DNA of 27,847 bases from NBML01 sp029939535 (GCA_029939535.1 JAOZST010000031.1:1-27847); one strand, 5' to 3'. Positions 14,625 to 23,159 are shown, counted from the stretch's first letter. The notes: generated by a model not told the origin, from the letters alone. Made by a program: numbers and translations.

Positions 14625-16649
14625 ATGCCGATATCAAACAAAATAGAAAGGTCCATGAAGGTTTGTCTCACAGATGAACTTCCATCCCCTAAAAAATTTA
14701 AAGATGGTATTAGAAGGGCTTCGGACAGGGGGTTTCGTTTGAGCAGAAACCAGACAGCCACTGCCTTGAAAAATGCATTGCGGTATGTTCCCCAGGTACT
14801 CCATGAAACATTAATTCCTGAATTCTTAGAAGAACTTAAAACCCGGGGCCGGATTTATGGCTACAGGTTCCGCCCAAAAGGAGAGATCAAGGCCAGACCC
14901 ATACATGAGTATAAGGGTAATTGTGAAGAAGCCAAAGCCATCCAGGTGATGATCGACAACAATCTTGATTTTGATGTGGCATTATATCCCTATGAACTGG
15001 TAACCTACGGAGAAACCGGCAGTGTCTGCCAGAACTGGATGCAATATCATCTCATTAAAAAATATCTGGAAATCATGACAAGTGATCAGACCCTGGTCAT
15101 GCAGTCCGGCCATCCCCTGGGGCTTTTTAAATCCTCTCCTGACAATCCAAGGGTGATCATTACCAACGGGCTTATGGTTGGCCTCTACGATAACCCGGAT
15201 GACTGGGAAATAGCCGCTCAGATGGGGGTCTCCTCCTATGGTCAGATGACCGCCGGAGGGTGGATGTACATAGGTCCCCAGGGCATTGTCCATGGAACCT
15301 ATAATACCCTTTTAAATGCAGGCCGCAAGATGTGCGGAGTTGCTGCTGACGGAGATCTTTCAGGGCTCTTGTTCGTTTCCTCCGGCCTTGGCGGCATGAG
15401 CGGGGCCCAGCCCAAGGCAGCAAAAATAGCCGGGGCTGTTTCAATCACAGCAGAAGTAGATTATTCACGCATAGAGACCCGTCACAACCAGGGCTGGGTT
15501 GATGTGGTCTCTGATGATCTGGAAACTATCTATGTCAGGGCAAAATCAGCAAAGGAGTCAAAGGAAAACACCTCCATTGCCTATCACGGCAATGTTGTGG
15601 ACCTTATTGAATTCCTCAATGGGAAAGATATGAAAGTGGAGCTGTTGTCCGACCAGACATCCTGCCATGTGGTTTATGATGGCGGGTATTGTCCTGCCGG
15701 CATAAGTTTTGAGGAAAGAACCAGGCTCCTGGCCAGTGACAGGAAAAAATTCAAAGAACTTGTGGATGAAAGTCTTAAAAAACACTATGACCTGATAAAG
15801 AAGATAGCAGCCAGGGGTACCTATTTCTTTGACTATGGAAATGCCTTTTTAAAAGCTGTTTTTGATGCAGGGGTTATTGAAGTAGTCAAAAACGGTGTGG
15901 ATGCCAAGGACGGGTTTGTTTATCCTTCTTATTTTGAGGATATCATGGGTCCGATTTTTGATTATGGTTATGGTCCTTTTCGCTGGGTCTGTTTGAGTGG
16001 AAATCCCGATGACCTTGATAAAACAGACCAGGCTGCCATGGACTGCATTGATCCTGGCAGACGTCCTGAAGACCGGGACAACTATGTCTGGATAAGGGAT
16101 GCAAAGAAAAATAAAATGGTGGTGGGCACCCAGGCCAGGATTCTTTACCAGGATGCAATTGGCAGGGTGACCATCGCCCTGAAGTTCAATGAAATGGTTA
16201 GAAACAAAGAGATCTCAGCTCCCATCATGCTGGGTCGTGACCACCATGATCCAGGGGGGACGGATTCCCCGTTCAGGGAAACCGCAAATATCCATGACGG
16301 CAGCAATGTGTGTGCTGACATGGCAACCCATTGCTTTGCCGGCAATGCAGCCCGGGGTATGACAATGGTGGCCCTGCACAACGGGGGCGGCACAGGAATA
16401 GGCAAGGCCATCAACGGAGGGTTTGGTCTTGTGCTGGACGGCAGCGACAGGGTGGATCAAATTATTAAATCCGCCATGCTCTGGGATGTCATGGGCGGGG
16501 TTGCCAGGAGAAATTGGGCGTGTAATGAAAATGCCATGGAAGTAGCCATGGAGTATAACAGGCTAAATAACAACGGAGATCAGGTCACTGTGCCGCACCT
16601 TGCTGATAATACAGCAGTGGAAAAGGCAGTTGGACAATTGTTTGAATAA
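14625..16649 (+). CDS. hutU: Urocanate hydratase, long form
   Basis: A 674-residue urocanase, which adds water to urocanate to give imidazolonepropionate using tightly bound NAD as an electrophile, the second step of histidine breakdown. Family stretches are GQMTAGGWMYIGPQGIVHGT (207-226), GLGGMSGAQPKAA, GRDHHDPGGTDSPFRE and ALHNGGGTGIGKAINGGFG. The usual bacterial enzyme has about 555 residues; this is the longer form, similar in size to the animal enzyme. Where the Pseudomonas enzyme has ARICW with its Cys410, this one reads ARILY. AAGGAG lies 7 nt before the ATG. No hutH, hutI, hutG or hutC is in the window. Its stop is only 9 bp from the end of the convergent permease gene. Confidence 0.92.
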   Translation: MPISNKIERSMKVCLTDELPSPKKFKDGIRRASDRGFRLSRNQTATALKNALRYVPQVLHETLIPEFLEELKTRGRIYGYRFRPKGEIKARPIHEYKGNCEEAKAIQVMIDNNLDFDVALYPYELVTYGETGSVCQNWMQYHLIKKYLEIMTSDQTLVMQSGHPLGLFKSSPDNPRVIITNGLMVGLYDNPDDWEIAAQMGVSSYGQMTAGGWMYIGPQGIVHGTYNTLLNAGRKMCGVAADGDLSGLLFVSSGLGGMSGAQPKAAKIAGAVSITAEVDYSRIETRHNQGWVDVVSDDLETIYVRAKSAKESKENTSIAYHGNVVDLIEFLNGKDMKVELLSDQTSCHVVYDGGYCPAGISFEERTRLLASDRKKFKELVDESLKKHYDLIKKIAARGTYFFDYGNAFLKAVFDAGVIEVVKNGVDAKDGFVYPSYFEDIMGPIFDYGYGPFRWVCLSGNPDDLDKTDQAAMDCIDPGRRPEDRDNYVWIRDAKKNKMVVGTQARILYQDAIGRVTIALKFNEMVRNKEISAPIMLGRDHHDPGGTDSPFRETANIHDGSNVCADMATHCFAGNAARGMTMVALHNGGGTGIGKAINGGFGLVLDGSDRVDQIIKSAMLWDVMGGVARRNWACNENAMEVAMEYNRLNNNGDQVTVPHLADNTAVEKAVGQLFE

Positions 16650-16658
16650 TGAACTGCT

Positions 16659-17195
16659 CTATTTATTCGTATTTTTTTGAGAAGAAGGAGCTTGAGTCCC
16701 TATAAGTTCTATTATCCAGCCCTGTACCAGAGCGCCAACCAGAATATAAAAGGATAATATCAGGGTGAAGGCCCAGCCAAAGTAATCTATCATCATTGGC
16801 AGAAGTGGGATTTTAATGACCCTGGAAGCAAAAAAGACCACTATCAGGCTGTCCCGCATGCCATGGGAGCGCAGGCTTTCAAGGAGAGGATACCAGGCAT
16901 ACATTGGCCCATGACTGAGCATCCCTGCTGCCAGAACCCACAACCAGCCCTTGATTCCGCTTTTTTTGCCCAGATGATTTATGACCTTTGCAGGCTGTAA
17001 AACATAGTTGAGCAAAGCAGTAAAAAGGATGACAACAATCAAAATTGGCAAAATTTTTATCAGGGCCTTGAAAGCTTTTTCCAGGGCCAGCAGCGCTATA
17101 TGATAGTTGATGAAAAAAAGAAGTCCATAGGAGACGAGAACAAATAAAAAGAAGTAATTGCCTCTAAATTGAAAGGGCTTGTTCTGTTTTTTCAT
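16659..17195 (-). CDS. Permease half-protein, C-terminal partner (COG0701/ArsP-like)
   Basis: A 178-residue membrane protein with about four hydrophobic segments after a short charged N-terminus (MKKQNKPFQF). GMLSHGPMYAWYPLLESLRS and FFASRVIKIPLLPMM resemble the second half of predicted permeases of the COG0701 (DUF318/ArsP) group. Its ATG overlaps the stop of the preceding gene by 4 bp (ATGA), so translation is coupled and the two products probably associate in the membrane. A longer frame reading upstream in this phase is only a shadow of the partner gene. The transported substrate is unknown. Confidence 0.8.
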   Translation of the reverse strand: MKKQNKPFQFRGNYFFLFVLVSYGLLFFINYHIALLALEKAFKALIKILPILIVVILFTALLNYVLQPAKVINHLGKKSGIKGWLWVLAAGMLSHGPMYAWYPLLESLRSHGMRDSLIVVFFASRVIKIPLLPMMIDYFGWAFTLILSFYILVGALVQGWIIELIGTQAPSSQKNTNK

Positions 17196-17647
17196 GATAA
17201 CATCCCCAGGCTGAGGGTCGTTATTGCTGCAATCACCAGGGTAAAGATAAAGGCCAGAATATTGCGATACAGAGTAAAACGTCCCCCAAACACTTCCACT
17301 TCTGCCGGCAGCTGGATAAAGCCCAGGGTAACCCAGGACAGGAGAAAGGCGCTGACTGCATATAGTGAGGTTCCCTTTTCCACAAGCTCCCCACCTATCA
17401 GGTAGCTTACTACCGGGTTTCCAACTGCCAGTGAACCGGCCAAAGTACCGATCATGGTATCTGCCAGGAGGTGGCCTTGAAAAAGGGAAGCCAACATGTC
17501 CGGAGTCACAAGGGCCTGTAAGAAACCAACCAGGCCGATTACACCCAAAAGCATGGGGGCCATACCCCAGAAAGAGAGGCTGGTTTTTTTCAAGACCTTC
17601 CAAAAAACTGGTTGTTGTGAGGATTGTGTCTGCTGTTTTTTTTCCAT
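17192..17647 (-). CDS. Permease half-protein, N-terminal partner (COG0701/ArsP-like)
   Basis: A 151-residue protein with about four hydrophobic segments. TIGTLAGSLAVGNPVVSYLI, followed by an LVEKGTSLYAVSAFLLSWVT stretch and QLPAEVEVFGGRFTLYRN, matches predicted permeases of COG0701. Full-length relatives have around 300 residues or more; here the two halves are separate genes joined by a 4-bp overlap, 329 residues in total. The start at 17647 has no good ribosome binding site. A hairpin (AATTGTCC/GGGCAATT, 17679-17700) lies in the leader and may affect expression. Confidence 0.78.
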   Translation of the reverse strand: MEKKQQTQSSQQPVFWKVLKKTSLSFWGMAPMLLGVIGLVGFLQALVTPDMLASLFQGHLLADTMIGTLAGSLAVGNPVVSYLIGGELVEKGTSLYAVSAFLLSWVTLGFIQLPAEVEVFGGRFTLYRNILAFIFTLVIAAITTLSLGMLS

Positions 17648-17987
17648 GGGTGAATTTCTTATTGTCTTTTTTATGCGTAATTGTCCTGTTCAGGGCAATT
17701 CATTGTTTATTTCTTTTTCATGTCTTTTATCATTTTTTAAATGTTATAGAAGCAAAAATCAATAAATCTTTATGGTTTTATGGTTCTGTAAAAATCCTTT
17801 GCTTTCCGGCAATGAATATCATAACATAAAAAGTTTAGAGTTGTTTTGCTTTATTATTCAAGGTTAAATTTTCTTGACAAAGCAATCTGTAATTGCTCAT
17901 TTATGGTGTAAACCAATATAGTATAGTGTAAACCAATAGGGTGAAAATAAAGAAAATTAATTATATATAAATTTGACGGAGGTAATG
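17648..17987. other. 340-bp divergent promoter region between the permease and ilvE
   Basis: AT-rich DNA with a leader hairpin for the permease gene (17679-17700), a TTGACA box at 17874-17879 pointing to ilvE, an AGCAAT/ATTGCT dyad (17881-17897), a pair of 13-bp direct repeats and a GGAGG ribosome binding site (17978-17982). No gene is seen. Confidence 0.6.
17906..17938. promoter_or_regulatory. Direct repeat pair before ilvE, probable regulator site
   Basis: GTGTAAACCAATA occurs at 17906-17918 and again at 17926-17938, perfect copies 20 bp apart start to start, close to two helical turns. They sit 27 bp or more downstream of a TTGACA box and about 50 bp before the ilvE start, overlapping possible -10 sequences (TATAGT twice). 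The XRE-cupin regulator encoded two genes on is an obvious candidate to bind here. Confidence 0.5.
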
Positions 17988-19052
17988 ATGGAAATTAAAG
18001 TGACCCGGGCAGAGAAAACAGGCACCCGGCCAGAGGATGCTGATCTGGGATTTGGTACGGTATTTACGGATCATATGTTTGTAATGGATTATTCAATTGA
18101 AAAAGGATGGCATAATCCCAGCATTGAACCCTATGCTGATTTTTCCATGTCACCGGCTGCCATGGTTTTTCACTACGGCCAGGCGATTTTTGAAGGTTTG
18201 AAAGCCTATAAGACTTCAGACAATAAAATTCAATTGTTCAGGGCCCGGGATAATTTTAAAAGGATGAACCGGTCTGCCAGAGGGCTCTGCATCCCTGAAC
18301 TTGATATTGATTTTGTCATGGATGCCCTAAAACAATTGATACGCCTGGAAGAAAAATGGATTCCAGAAACCCTTGGCACGTCCTTGTATATCCGTCCCAC
18401 CATTATTGCCACTGATCCTTTTCTCGGAGTTAGGTCCTCCTTTACATTTAAATTTTTTATTATTTTATCTTCTGTGGGTGCCTATTATGCTGAAGGATTA
18501 AACCCCGTAAAAATCTGGGTTTCCAAGGATCATGTCCGGGCGGTTCGCGGAGGAGTGGGGGAATTTAAAACTGCCGGCAACTATGCGGCCAGCCTTAATG
18601 CAGGGGAAAAGGCAAAAGAAGAAGGCTATGCCCAGGTCATGTGGCTGGATGCCCTTGAAATGAAATATATTGAAGAAGTCGGTGCCATGAACATCTTTTT
18701 TGTCATCAATGGCGAATTGGTCACGCCCAACCTTACAGGCAGTATCCTGCCAGGCATCACCCGCTACTCAGTCATTACCCTGGCACAAAAATGGGGAATG
18801 AAGGTGGAGGAAAGGAAAATCAGTATTGATGAAATCTTTAAAGCCAGTGAAGATGGAGGCCTTACAGAAGTCTTCGGATCTGGCACTGCAGCTGTTATTG
18901 CTCCTGTGGGAGAGATCCGGTATGGTGAAAAAACCATTAATATCGGGGACGGTACTCCTGGGAAAACAGCAATGAAATTTTATGATGCCTTAACCGGGAT
19001 CCAGTACGGAAAAGAGCAGGACACTGAAAACTGGATTGAAATTTTAGATTGA
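17988..19052 (+). CDS. ilvE: Branched-chain amino acid aminotransferase
   Basis: A 354-residue fold-type IV PLP enzyme that exchanges the amino group between leucine, isoleucine or valine and 2-oxoglutarate. FHYGQAIFEGLKAYK (61-75), YIRPTIIATD, GGVGEFKTAGNYAASL with PLP lysine K194, EVGAMNIFFV and FGSGTAAVIAPVG are family hallmarks of the BCAT group with about 350 residues. The ATG at 17988 is preferred because GGAGG lies 5 nt upstream; an ATG one codon earlier would be too close to it. With the acyl-CoA dehydrogenase downstream, a catabolic role is likely, though biosynthesis cannot be excluded. Confidence 0.93.
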   Translation: MEIKVTRAEKTGTRPEDADLGFGTVFTDHMFVMDYSIEKGWHNPSIEPYADFSMSPAAMVFHYGQAIFEGLKAYKTSDNKIQLFRARDNFKRMNRSARGLCIPELDIDFVMDALKQLIRLEEKWIPETLGTSLYIRPTIIATDPFLGVRSSFTFKFFIILSSVGAYYAEGLNPVKIWVSKDHVRAVRGGVGEFKTAGNYAASLNAGEKAKEEGYAQVMWLDALEMKYIEEVGAMNIFFVINGELVTPNLTGSILPGITRYSVITLAQKWGMKVEERKISIDEIFKASEDGGLTEVFGSGTAAVIAPVGEIRYGEKTINIGDGTPGKTAMKFYDALTGIQYGKEQDTENWIEILD

Positions 19053-19103
19053 TCTGTTTTTAAATAATCATCCTTGAAATCGTGCTCAGTACAAACACAA
19101 TGA

Positions 19104-19123
19104 AGTTTGAAAACCATCAAACT
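19104..19123. promoter_or_regulatory. Inverted repeat before the XRE-cupin gene
   Basis: AGTTTGA (19104-19110) and TCAAACT (19117-19123) form a perfect 7-bp inverted repeat with a 6-nt gap, just before the GGAG of the regulator gene. It could be an autoregulatory operator or an mRNA hairpin. Short and AT-rich, so tentative. Confidence 0.35.
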
Positions 19124-19135
19124 ATTGGAGATAGA

Positions 19136-19681
19136 ATGGCTAAAAAGAAAGAAATTACCCCCATAGGAAAAAGAATCAAAAGGGCCAGGCTGGATAAAAA
19201 AATGACTCTGGATACCATGGCAAATGAAACAGGATTGTCAAAGGAGTTTATTAAAAAAATTGAGGGGGGTCAGCAAAGACCTTCTGTGGGTACCCTGCTT
19301 CAGATTTCTCGAACCCTGCACCTTGATTCCGGTTTTCTGCTCAAGGAACAGGACGACACCCTGGAAGAGCGGTCCAATGCCTACACCAAAAGAACGGACA
19401 ATTATGCCTATACCCCCCTGACACCCGGGGCTGAAAACAAACATTTGAAAGCATTCCGCATTGTGGTGGAGGCTGGGGCCAGTCACGATGGCGTAGGCTT
19501 TCAGCATGATGGGGAGGAGTTTGTTTATGTGCTTGAGGGCCAGGTGGAAGTTCAGGTGGGGGATCATGTCAATGTCTTGGGATCAGGAGAATCTCTCCAT
19601 TTTAATTCAGGGATCAAACATGACCTGCGCAATATAAGTGATATTGATGCAGAACTTATTGTGGTCGTATATGCACCCTAA
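19136..19681 (+). CDS. XRE-family transcriptional regulator with C-terminal cupin domain
   Basis: A 181-residue protein. Residues 8-66 form an XRE-type helix-turn-helix (IGKRIKRARLDKKMTLD, then LSKEFIKKIEGGQQRPS). Residues about 105-178 form a small cupin beta-barrel with FQHDGEEFVYVLEGQVEVQV and GESLHFNSGIKHDL. Such regulators usually sense a small ligand through the cupin and control a neighbouring catabolic gene. It lies between ilvE (83 bp upstream) and the acyl-CoA dehydrogenase (17 bp downstream) on the same strand. GGAG lies 6 nt before the chosen ATG; an upstream in-frame ATG lacks such a site. Likely targets are the repeats at 17906-17938 and 19104-19123 (inference). Confidence 0.9.
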   Translation: MAKKKEITPIGKRIKRARLDKKMTLDTMANETGLSKEFIKKIEGGQQRPSVGTLLQISRTLHLDSGFLLKEQDDTLEERSNAYTKRTDNYAYTPLTPGAENKHLKAFRIVVEAGASHDGVGFQHDGEEFVYVLEGQVEVQVGDHVNVLGSGESLHFNSGIKHDLRNISDIDAELIVVVYAP

Positions 19682-19698
19682 GGATTAAAGGAGTCCTC

Positions 19699-20862
19699 AT
19701 GTTATTCAAGCTTACTGATGAACAATTAATGATTCAGAATATGGTCAGGGAGTTTTCCAGAAAAGTCATTGCATCCACGGCTGCTGAGCGGGATAAAACA
19801 AAGGAGTTCCCGGCAGAGAATTTCAGGCAGATGGGAGAACTGGGTTTAATGGGGATGATGATCCCTGAAAACTACGGCGGAGAAGAGGCCGATGCCATCT
19901 CCTATGTCCTGGCTTTGTCTGAAATTGCTTATTCCTGCGCTTCTACCTCTGTTGTCATGTCGGTTCAAAACTCCATTGTCTGCGAAAGTTTATATAAATT
20001 CGGTACGGAAGAACAGAAGCAGGAATTTCTGGTTCCCCTGGCTTCCGGGGATATCATTGGTGCATTCGGCCTGACAGAGCCCGATGCCGGCTCTGATCCT
20101 GTCAGCCAGACAGCAACAGCAGTCAGGGACGGAGATGAATTTATCATAAATGGCACCAAGCGGTTTATTACTTCGGGTAAAAATTCCAAGCTGGTTCTTG
20201 TAACGGCTAAGACAGATGAAACAATTGGTCATAAAGGGATTTCCTGTTTTATTGTTCCTAAGGGAACCCCGGGTCTAGTGGTGGGCCATCTGGAAGATAA
20301 GATGGGCCTTCGGGCTTCAGATACCACTGATTTGATATTTGAAAATTGCAGGGTGCCTGCTGCCAACATCCTTGGCAAGCTCGGGGATGGATTCAAGATT
20401 GCCATGTCCGGCCTTGATAGCGGAAGGATAGGTATTGCAGCCCAGTCCATGGGAGTGGCCCAGGCCGCCTTTGATGCGGCAGTAAAATATGCAAAAAAAA
20501 GAAAACAGTTTGGCGGGCCCATATCAAAGCACCAGGGTATCCGGTTCCAGATAGCAGACATGGCTACTCAGATTGAGGCGGCCAGGCAATTAATTTTCTC
20601 TGCTGCCTCCATGAAGGACAGGGGAGAAATCTATACAAAAGAGGCTTCCATTGCCAAATTATTTGCTTCTGAAATGGTAAACCAGGTCACTGCAAGGGCA
20701 ATTCAAATGCATGGTGGATACGGATTTACCAAGGATTATGATGTGGAACGGTTTTACAGGGATGCCAGGGTTTTTACCATCTATGAGGGCACAAGCGAGA
20801 TCCAGCGAATTGTGATTTCCAATAATATACTAAGGGATAAACGAAAACATACTCAGGGATAA
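19699..20862 (+). CDS. Acyl-CoA dehydrogenase (short/branched-chain type)
   Basis: A 387-residue FAD enzyme that introduces an alpha-beta double bond into an acyl-CoA and passes electrons to electron-transfer flavoprotein. GAFGLTEPDAGSDP (about 121-134) is the family FAD/substrate motif, RKQFGGPISKHQ and the IQMHGGYGFTKDYDVERFYR stretch are typical, and E363 in IYEGTSEIQ is the catalytic base at the butyryl-CoA dehydrogenase position. Isovaleryl-CoA dehydrogenases carry the base elsewhere, so butyryl- or 2-methyl-branched-chain acyl-CoA are the better guesses. AAAGGAG lies 6 nt before the ATG, 17 bp after the regulator gene. Position behind ilvE suggests branched-chain amino acid breakdown. 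Confidence 0.92.
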   Translation: MLFKLTDEQLMIQNMVREFSRKVIASTAAERDKTKEFPAENFRQMGELGLMGMMIPENYGGEEADAISYVLALSEIAYSCASTSVVMSVQNSIVCESLYKFGTEEQKQEFLVPLASGDIIGAFGLTEPDAGSDPVSQTATAVRDGDEFIINGTKRFITSGKNSKLVLVTAKTDETIGHKGISCFIVPKGTPGLVVGHLEDKMGLRASDTTDLIFENCRVPAANILGKLGDGFKIAMSGLDSGRIGIAAQSMGVAQAAFDAAVKYAKKRKQFGGPISKHQGIRFQIADMATQIEAARQLIFSAASMKDRGEIYTKEASIAKLFASEMVNQVTARAIQMHGGYGFTKDYDVERFYRDARVFTIYEGTSEIQRIVISNNILRDKRKHTQG

Positions 20863-20963
20863 ACCAAAACCATGATCAAGAGGAAGCAGGACAGAACAAC
20901 GGTTGTAACAGGATAGGATATCACCTTCAACTATTTTTACTCTTTTATTACGGAGCGAACCGG

Positions 20964-21779
20964 TTAGTTTCTTAGACGAAAATGCTCATTTATGAACGAA
21001 GCCAAACCATCGTTATCATTATCATAACGGGTTACCATATCGGCCATATCCTTTAATCTTTTGCCGGCATTTTTCATTGCAACCCCAAGCCCGGCAGCCT
21101 TAATCATTGGACCGTCATTCGAAATCCCATCTCCTATGGCCACTGTTTCTTCCACAGGAATTTGTAAATGCTTTGAGACGGCTTTCAGAGCATTCCCTTT
21201 GTCTGATCCCTTGTCTTGAATGAATATAAAATCGAGACCTATACTAGGAGATTTTGCTATTGGACTCGATTGAAGCTGTTTGAATTCTGTTTTTATCGTA
21301 TTATAGATTTTATTAATATTTTTATTATAAATAGCGATAAGATATGTTTTAACCGTCAAATCGTTAGCATCACATACTTCTTTATACTCCGGGTCGAATA
21401 TAGAAAACGCTTTATCACAAACTGGTTCTCTAAGAAATGCCTGTGCCCGATTGATGCCCACGCAACAGACAGAAGCTTCATCAATACCTTCAATTTCCAA
21501 AATAGATTTCAGTGTAGAGGATTTGATAGGGTTGTCAACCAAACACCGCCCATCATTGGTTTCTACATAGGCCCCGTTTGCATACGCATAAGCACTACTG
21601 ATTGAGGCAAGATCACCTATAGCAGCAAAAGTCGATACTTTTGTTCTAGCAGATGCAGTTGCAAAAAATCTCTTAGTATCTGAAAATTTTGTAATCACTT
21701 CTATAGTATTCGCTGACAATTGGTTGTTGTCATCCAGCAAAGTGCCATCAATATCTGATATAATCATTTGAGCTTTCAT
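20964..21779 (-). CDS. Cof-type HAD-superfamily hydrolase
   Basis: A 271-residue HAD phosphatase of subclass IIB. Motif I is DIDGTLLDD (D9 nucleophile, D11), motif II is TASAR, K194 lies in KGNAL, and motif IV is GDGISNDGPM (D217, D222). The cap between about 85 and 185 is of the Cof type. Family members remove phosphate from sugar phosphates, nucleotides or cofactors; the substrate here is unknown. AGAGGTG precedes the ATG. It starts 19 bp after the UPF0261 stop, so it is probably the last gene of that unit. Its codons look more AT-rich than those of the flanking genes. Confidence 0.88.
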   Translation of the reverse strand: MKAQMIISDIDGTLLDDNNQLSANTIEVITKFSDTKRFFATASARTKVSTFAAIGDLASISSAYAYANGAYVETNDGRCLVDNPIKSSTLKSILEIEGIDEASVCCVGINRAQAFLREPVCDKAFSIFDPEYKEVCDANDLTVKTYLIAIYNKNINKIYNTIKTEFKQLQSSPIAKSPSIGLDFIFIQDKGSDKGNALKAVSKHLQIPVEETVAIGDGISNDGPMIKAAGLGVAMKNAGKRLKDMADMVTRYDNDNDGLASFINEHFRLRN

Positions 21780-21798
21780 TTACACCTCTTAGGGGTAT

Positions 21799-23043
21799 CT
21801 ATTGTTTTCCAGGGGCAATGATCCCTTTTTGTGTCCATCTATCAAATATGCTTAACGCTGTCTCACAAAAAATTGCGTCATTTATATGTGCGTTAAGCTT
21901 TGTGACCTCAATTGGCTTTTGAATATTTTTGTCCAGCGCTTCCATAAAGGCGTTAAGATCTTCAGGATAATGAAGATCACCTCCTTTGCGGTCCCACTCC
22001 TCTATCCCCAATAATGGTAATATAACATGTACAGGGGCTTTGGCCTGTGAAAGCCTCTCAGCCGCTACTTTAGCTGACTGACATCGCTGCTTCTTATTCA
22101 AAACAGCGGAACCCAGCAGGCGATTGTGTGCGTGATAACAATCCGGGTCGAACTGATCAGGCAACGGAAGCCAACTGGGCAGATCCACCAGATCCAAGCA
22201 ACCTGGAGCCCAGATCTGGGGAATCCTGTTTAAGCCGGCATTGAGCATACGGTCGTTCCCAGCATTGACTTGTGAACCATGAACCCAGTTTCCCAGCTCT
22301 TGAGGAGCAAAATCCATGACAACGGCGAACTGCCTTTCAGCTGCCATGCTCTCAAAGGCCCGCCCCCCCATACCGGTGGCATGGAAAACAGCAACTTCAT
22401 ACCCACGATCCTCTAAAGCCGGTTTTAAAGTTATCATATATTTAAGACATGACTTGCCAAATGATGTCATGCCAATGAGAGGTCGTTCCTTTTTGGGTGG
22501 ATCAACTGCTCTTACGGCTCCGGTAACGGCACCTGCTGCCTGGCTCAATGATGATTTGCAAATTGAATTCAGACCATACAAACCACCGGCCCAGAGAATC
22601 ATTTGAATATCTGCCGCCAGTCTTTCTGGAGGGATCAGGGATGAAAACGCGATGGTTGAAATGATATATTTCGGAACACCCAATGGCAGTGCGCGTGCAA
22701 CATCCAGCGCTAAATCGGTTCCCATAGTGCCACCCATTGAAATCATACCATCGAAAGCATTCTTTGCAAAAAGTTTTTTGGTTAAGGAAACCGCACCCTT
22801 TGCCATCAGCTGCATGGCACTGTTTTCATCACCGCTTTCGATGACCTTTTCAATAGTGATACCGGCAGCAGAGGCGACATCGTGTTTGCTGAAATCAACA
22901 TCATTTTCCGGATCCCCAAGAACACTAATATCCATTGTCAGGACATTTGCTCCTTGACTGAGGATGCGTTCAGCAAGATAGTTTAATTCATCAGACTTCG
23001 TATCATAGGTACCGATAATCAGAATATTTTTATCATAGCTCAT
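21799..23043 (-). CDS. UPF0261 / Tm-1-like ATP-binding domain protein
   Basis: A 414-residue protein of the UPF0261 family, related to the ATP-binding part of the tomato virus-resistance protein Tm-1. Seen: ILIIGTYDTKSDEL at the N-terminus, ISMGGTMGTDLAL (101-113), IGMTSFGKSCL, and the diagnostic VAVFHATGMGGRAFE (about 218-231). The biochemical role of bacterial members is not settled; many lie in catabolic clusters. The start at MSYDKN is chosen because GGAG lies 7 nt upstream; an upstream in-frame start runs through a direct repeat and is less likely. It follows the AOR gene by 116 bp and precedes the HAD gene by 19 bp. Confidence 0.88.
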   Translation of the reverse strand: MSYDKNILIIGTYDTKSDELNYLAERILSQGANVLTMDISVLGDPENDVDFSKHDVASAAGITIEKVIESGDENSAMQLMAKGAVSLTKKLFAKNAFDGMISMGGTMGTDLALDVARALPLGVPKYIISTIAFSSLIPPERLAADIQMILWAGGLYGLNSICKSSLSQAAGAVTGAVRAVDPPKKERPLIGMTSFGKSCLKYMITLKPALEDRGYEVAVFHATGMGGRAFESMAAERQFAVVMDFAPQELGNWVHGSQVNAGNDRMLNAGLNRIPQIWAPGCLDLVDLPSWLPLPDQFDPDCYHAHNRLLGSAVLNKKQRCQSAKVAAERLSQAKAPVHVILPLLGIEEWDRKGGDLHYPEDLNAFMEALDKNIQKPIEVTKLNAHINDAIFCETALSIFDRWTQKGIIAPGKQ

Positions 23044-23073
23044 CGTACGGCTCCATATTTTATTTTTTCTTCT

Positions 23074-23107
23074 TTTCAATCCAGCAATACGTTTCAATCC
23101 AGCAATA
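23074..23107. repeat. Tandem 16-bp direct repeat before the UPF0261 gene
   Basis: TTTCAATCCAGCAATA occurs at 23074-23089 and 23092-23107, an 18-bp period, perfect over 16 bp. It lies in the 116-bp gap between the AOR and UPF0261 genes, 31 bp upstream of the UPF0261 start. It may be a regulator site or a small slippage duplication. Confidence 0.6.
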
Positions 23108-23159
23108 TGTATTGATGAGATAGTGACCGCCTGAACTGTTCGAGTTTACATAAGATTCA

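Noticed and set aside
14380..14761. Minus-strand frames of 85 and 116 residues in the hutU promoter region
   Set aside because: They lack ribosome binding sites, overlap the hutU start or promoter and show no family resemblance.
17196..17603. Upstream extension of the permease C-terminal gene in its own frame
   Set aside because: It covers the partner gene in another phase and reads as proline-, glycine- and arginine-rich sequence unlike a membrane protein.
20863..20963. Terminator between the convergent acyl-CoA dehydrogenase and HAD genes
   Set aside because: Only a very short ACAAC/GTTGT dyad is visible and no stem followed by a T-run, so none was called.
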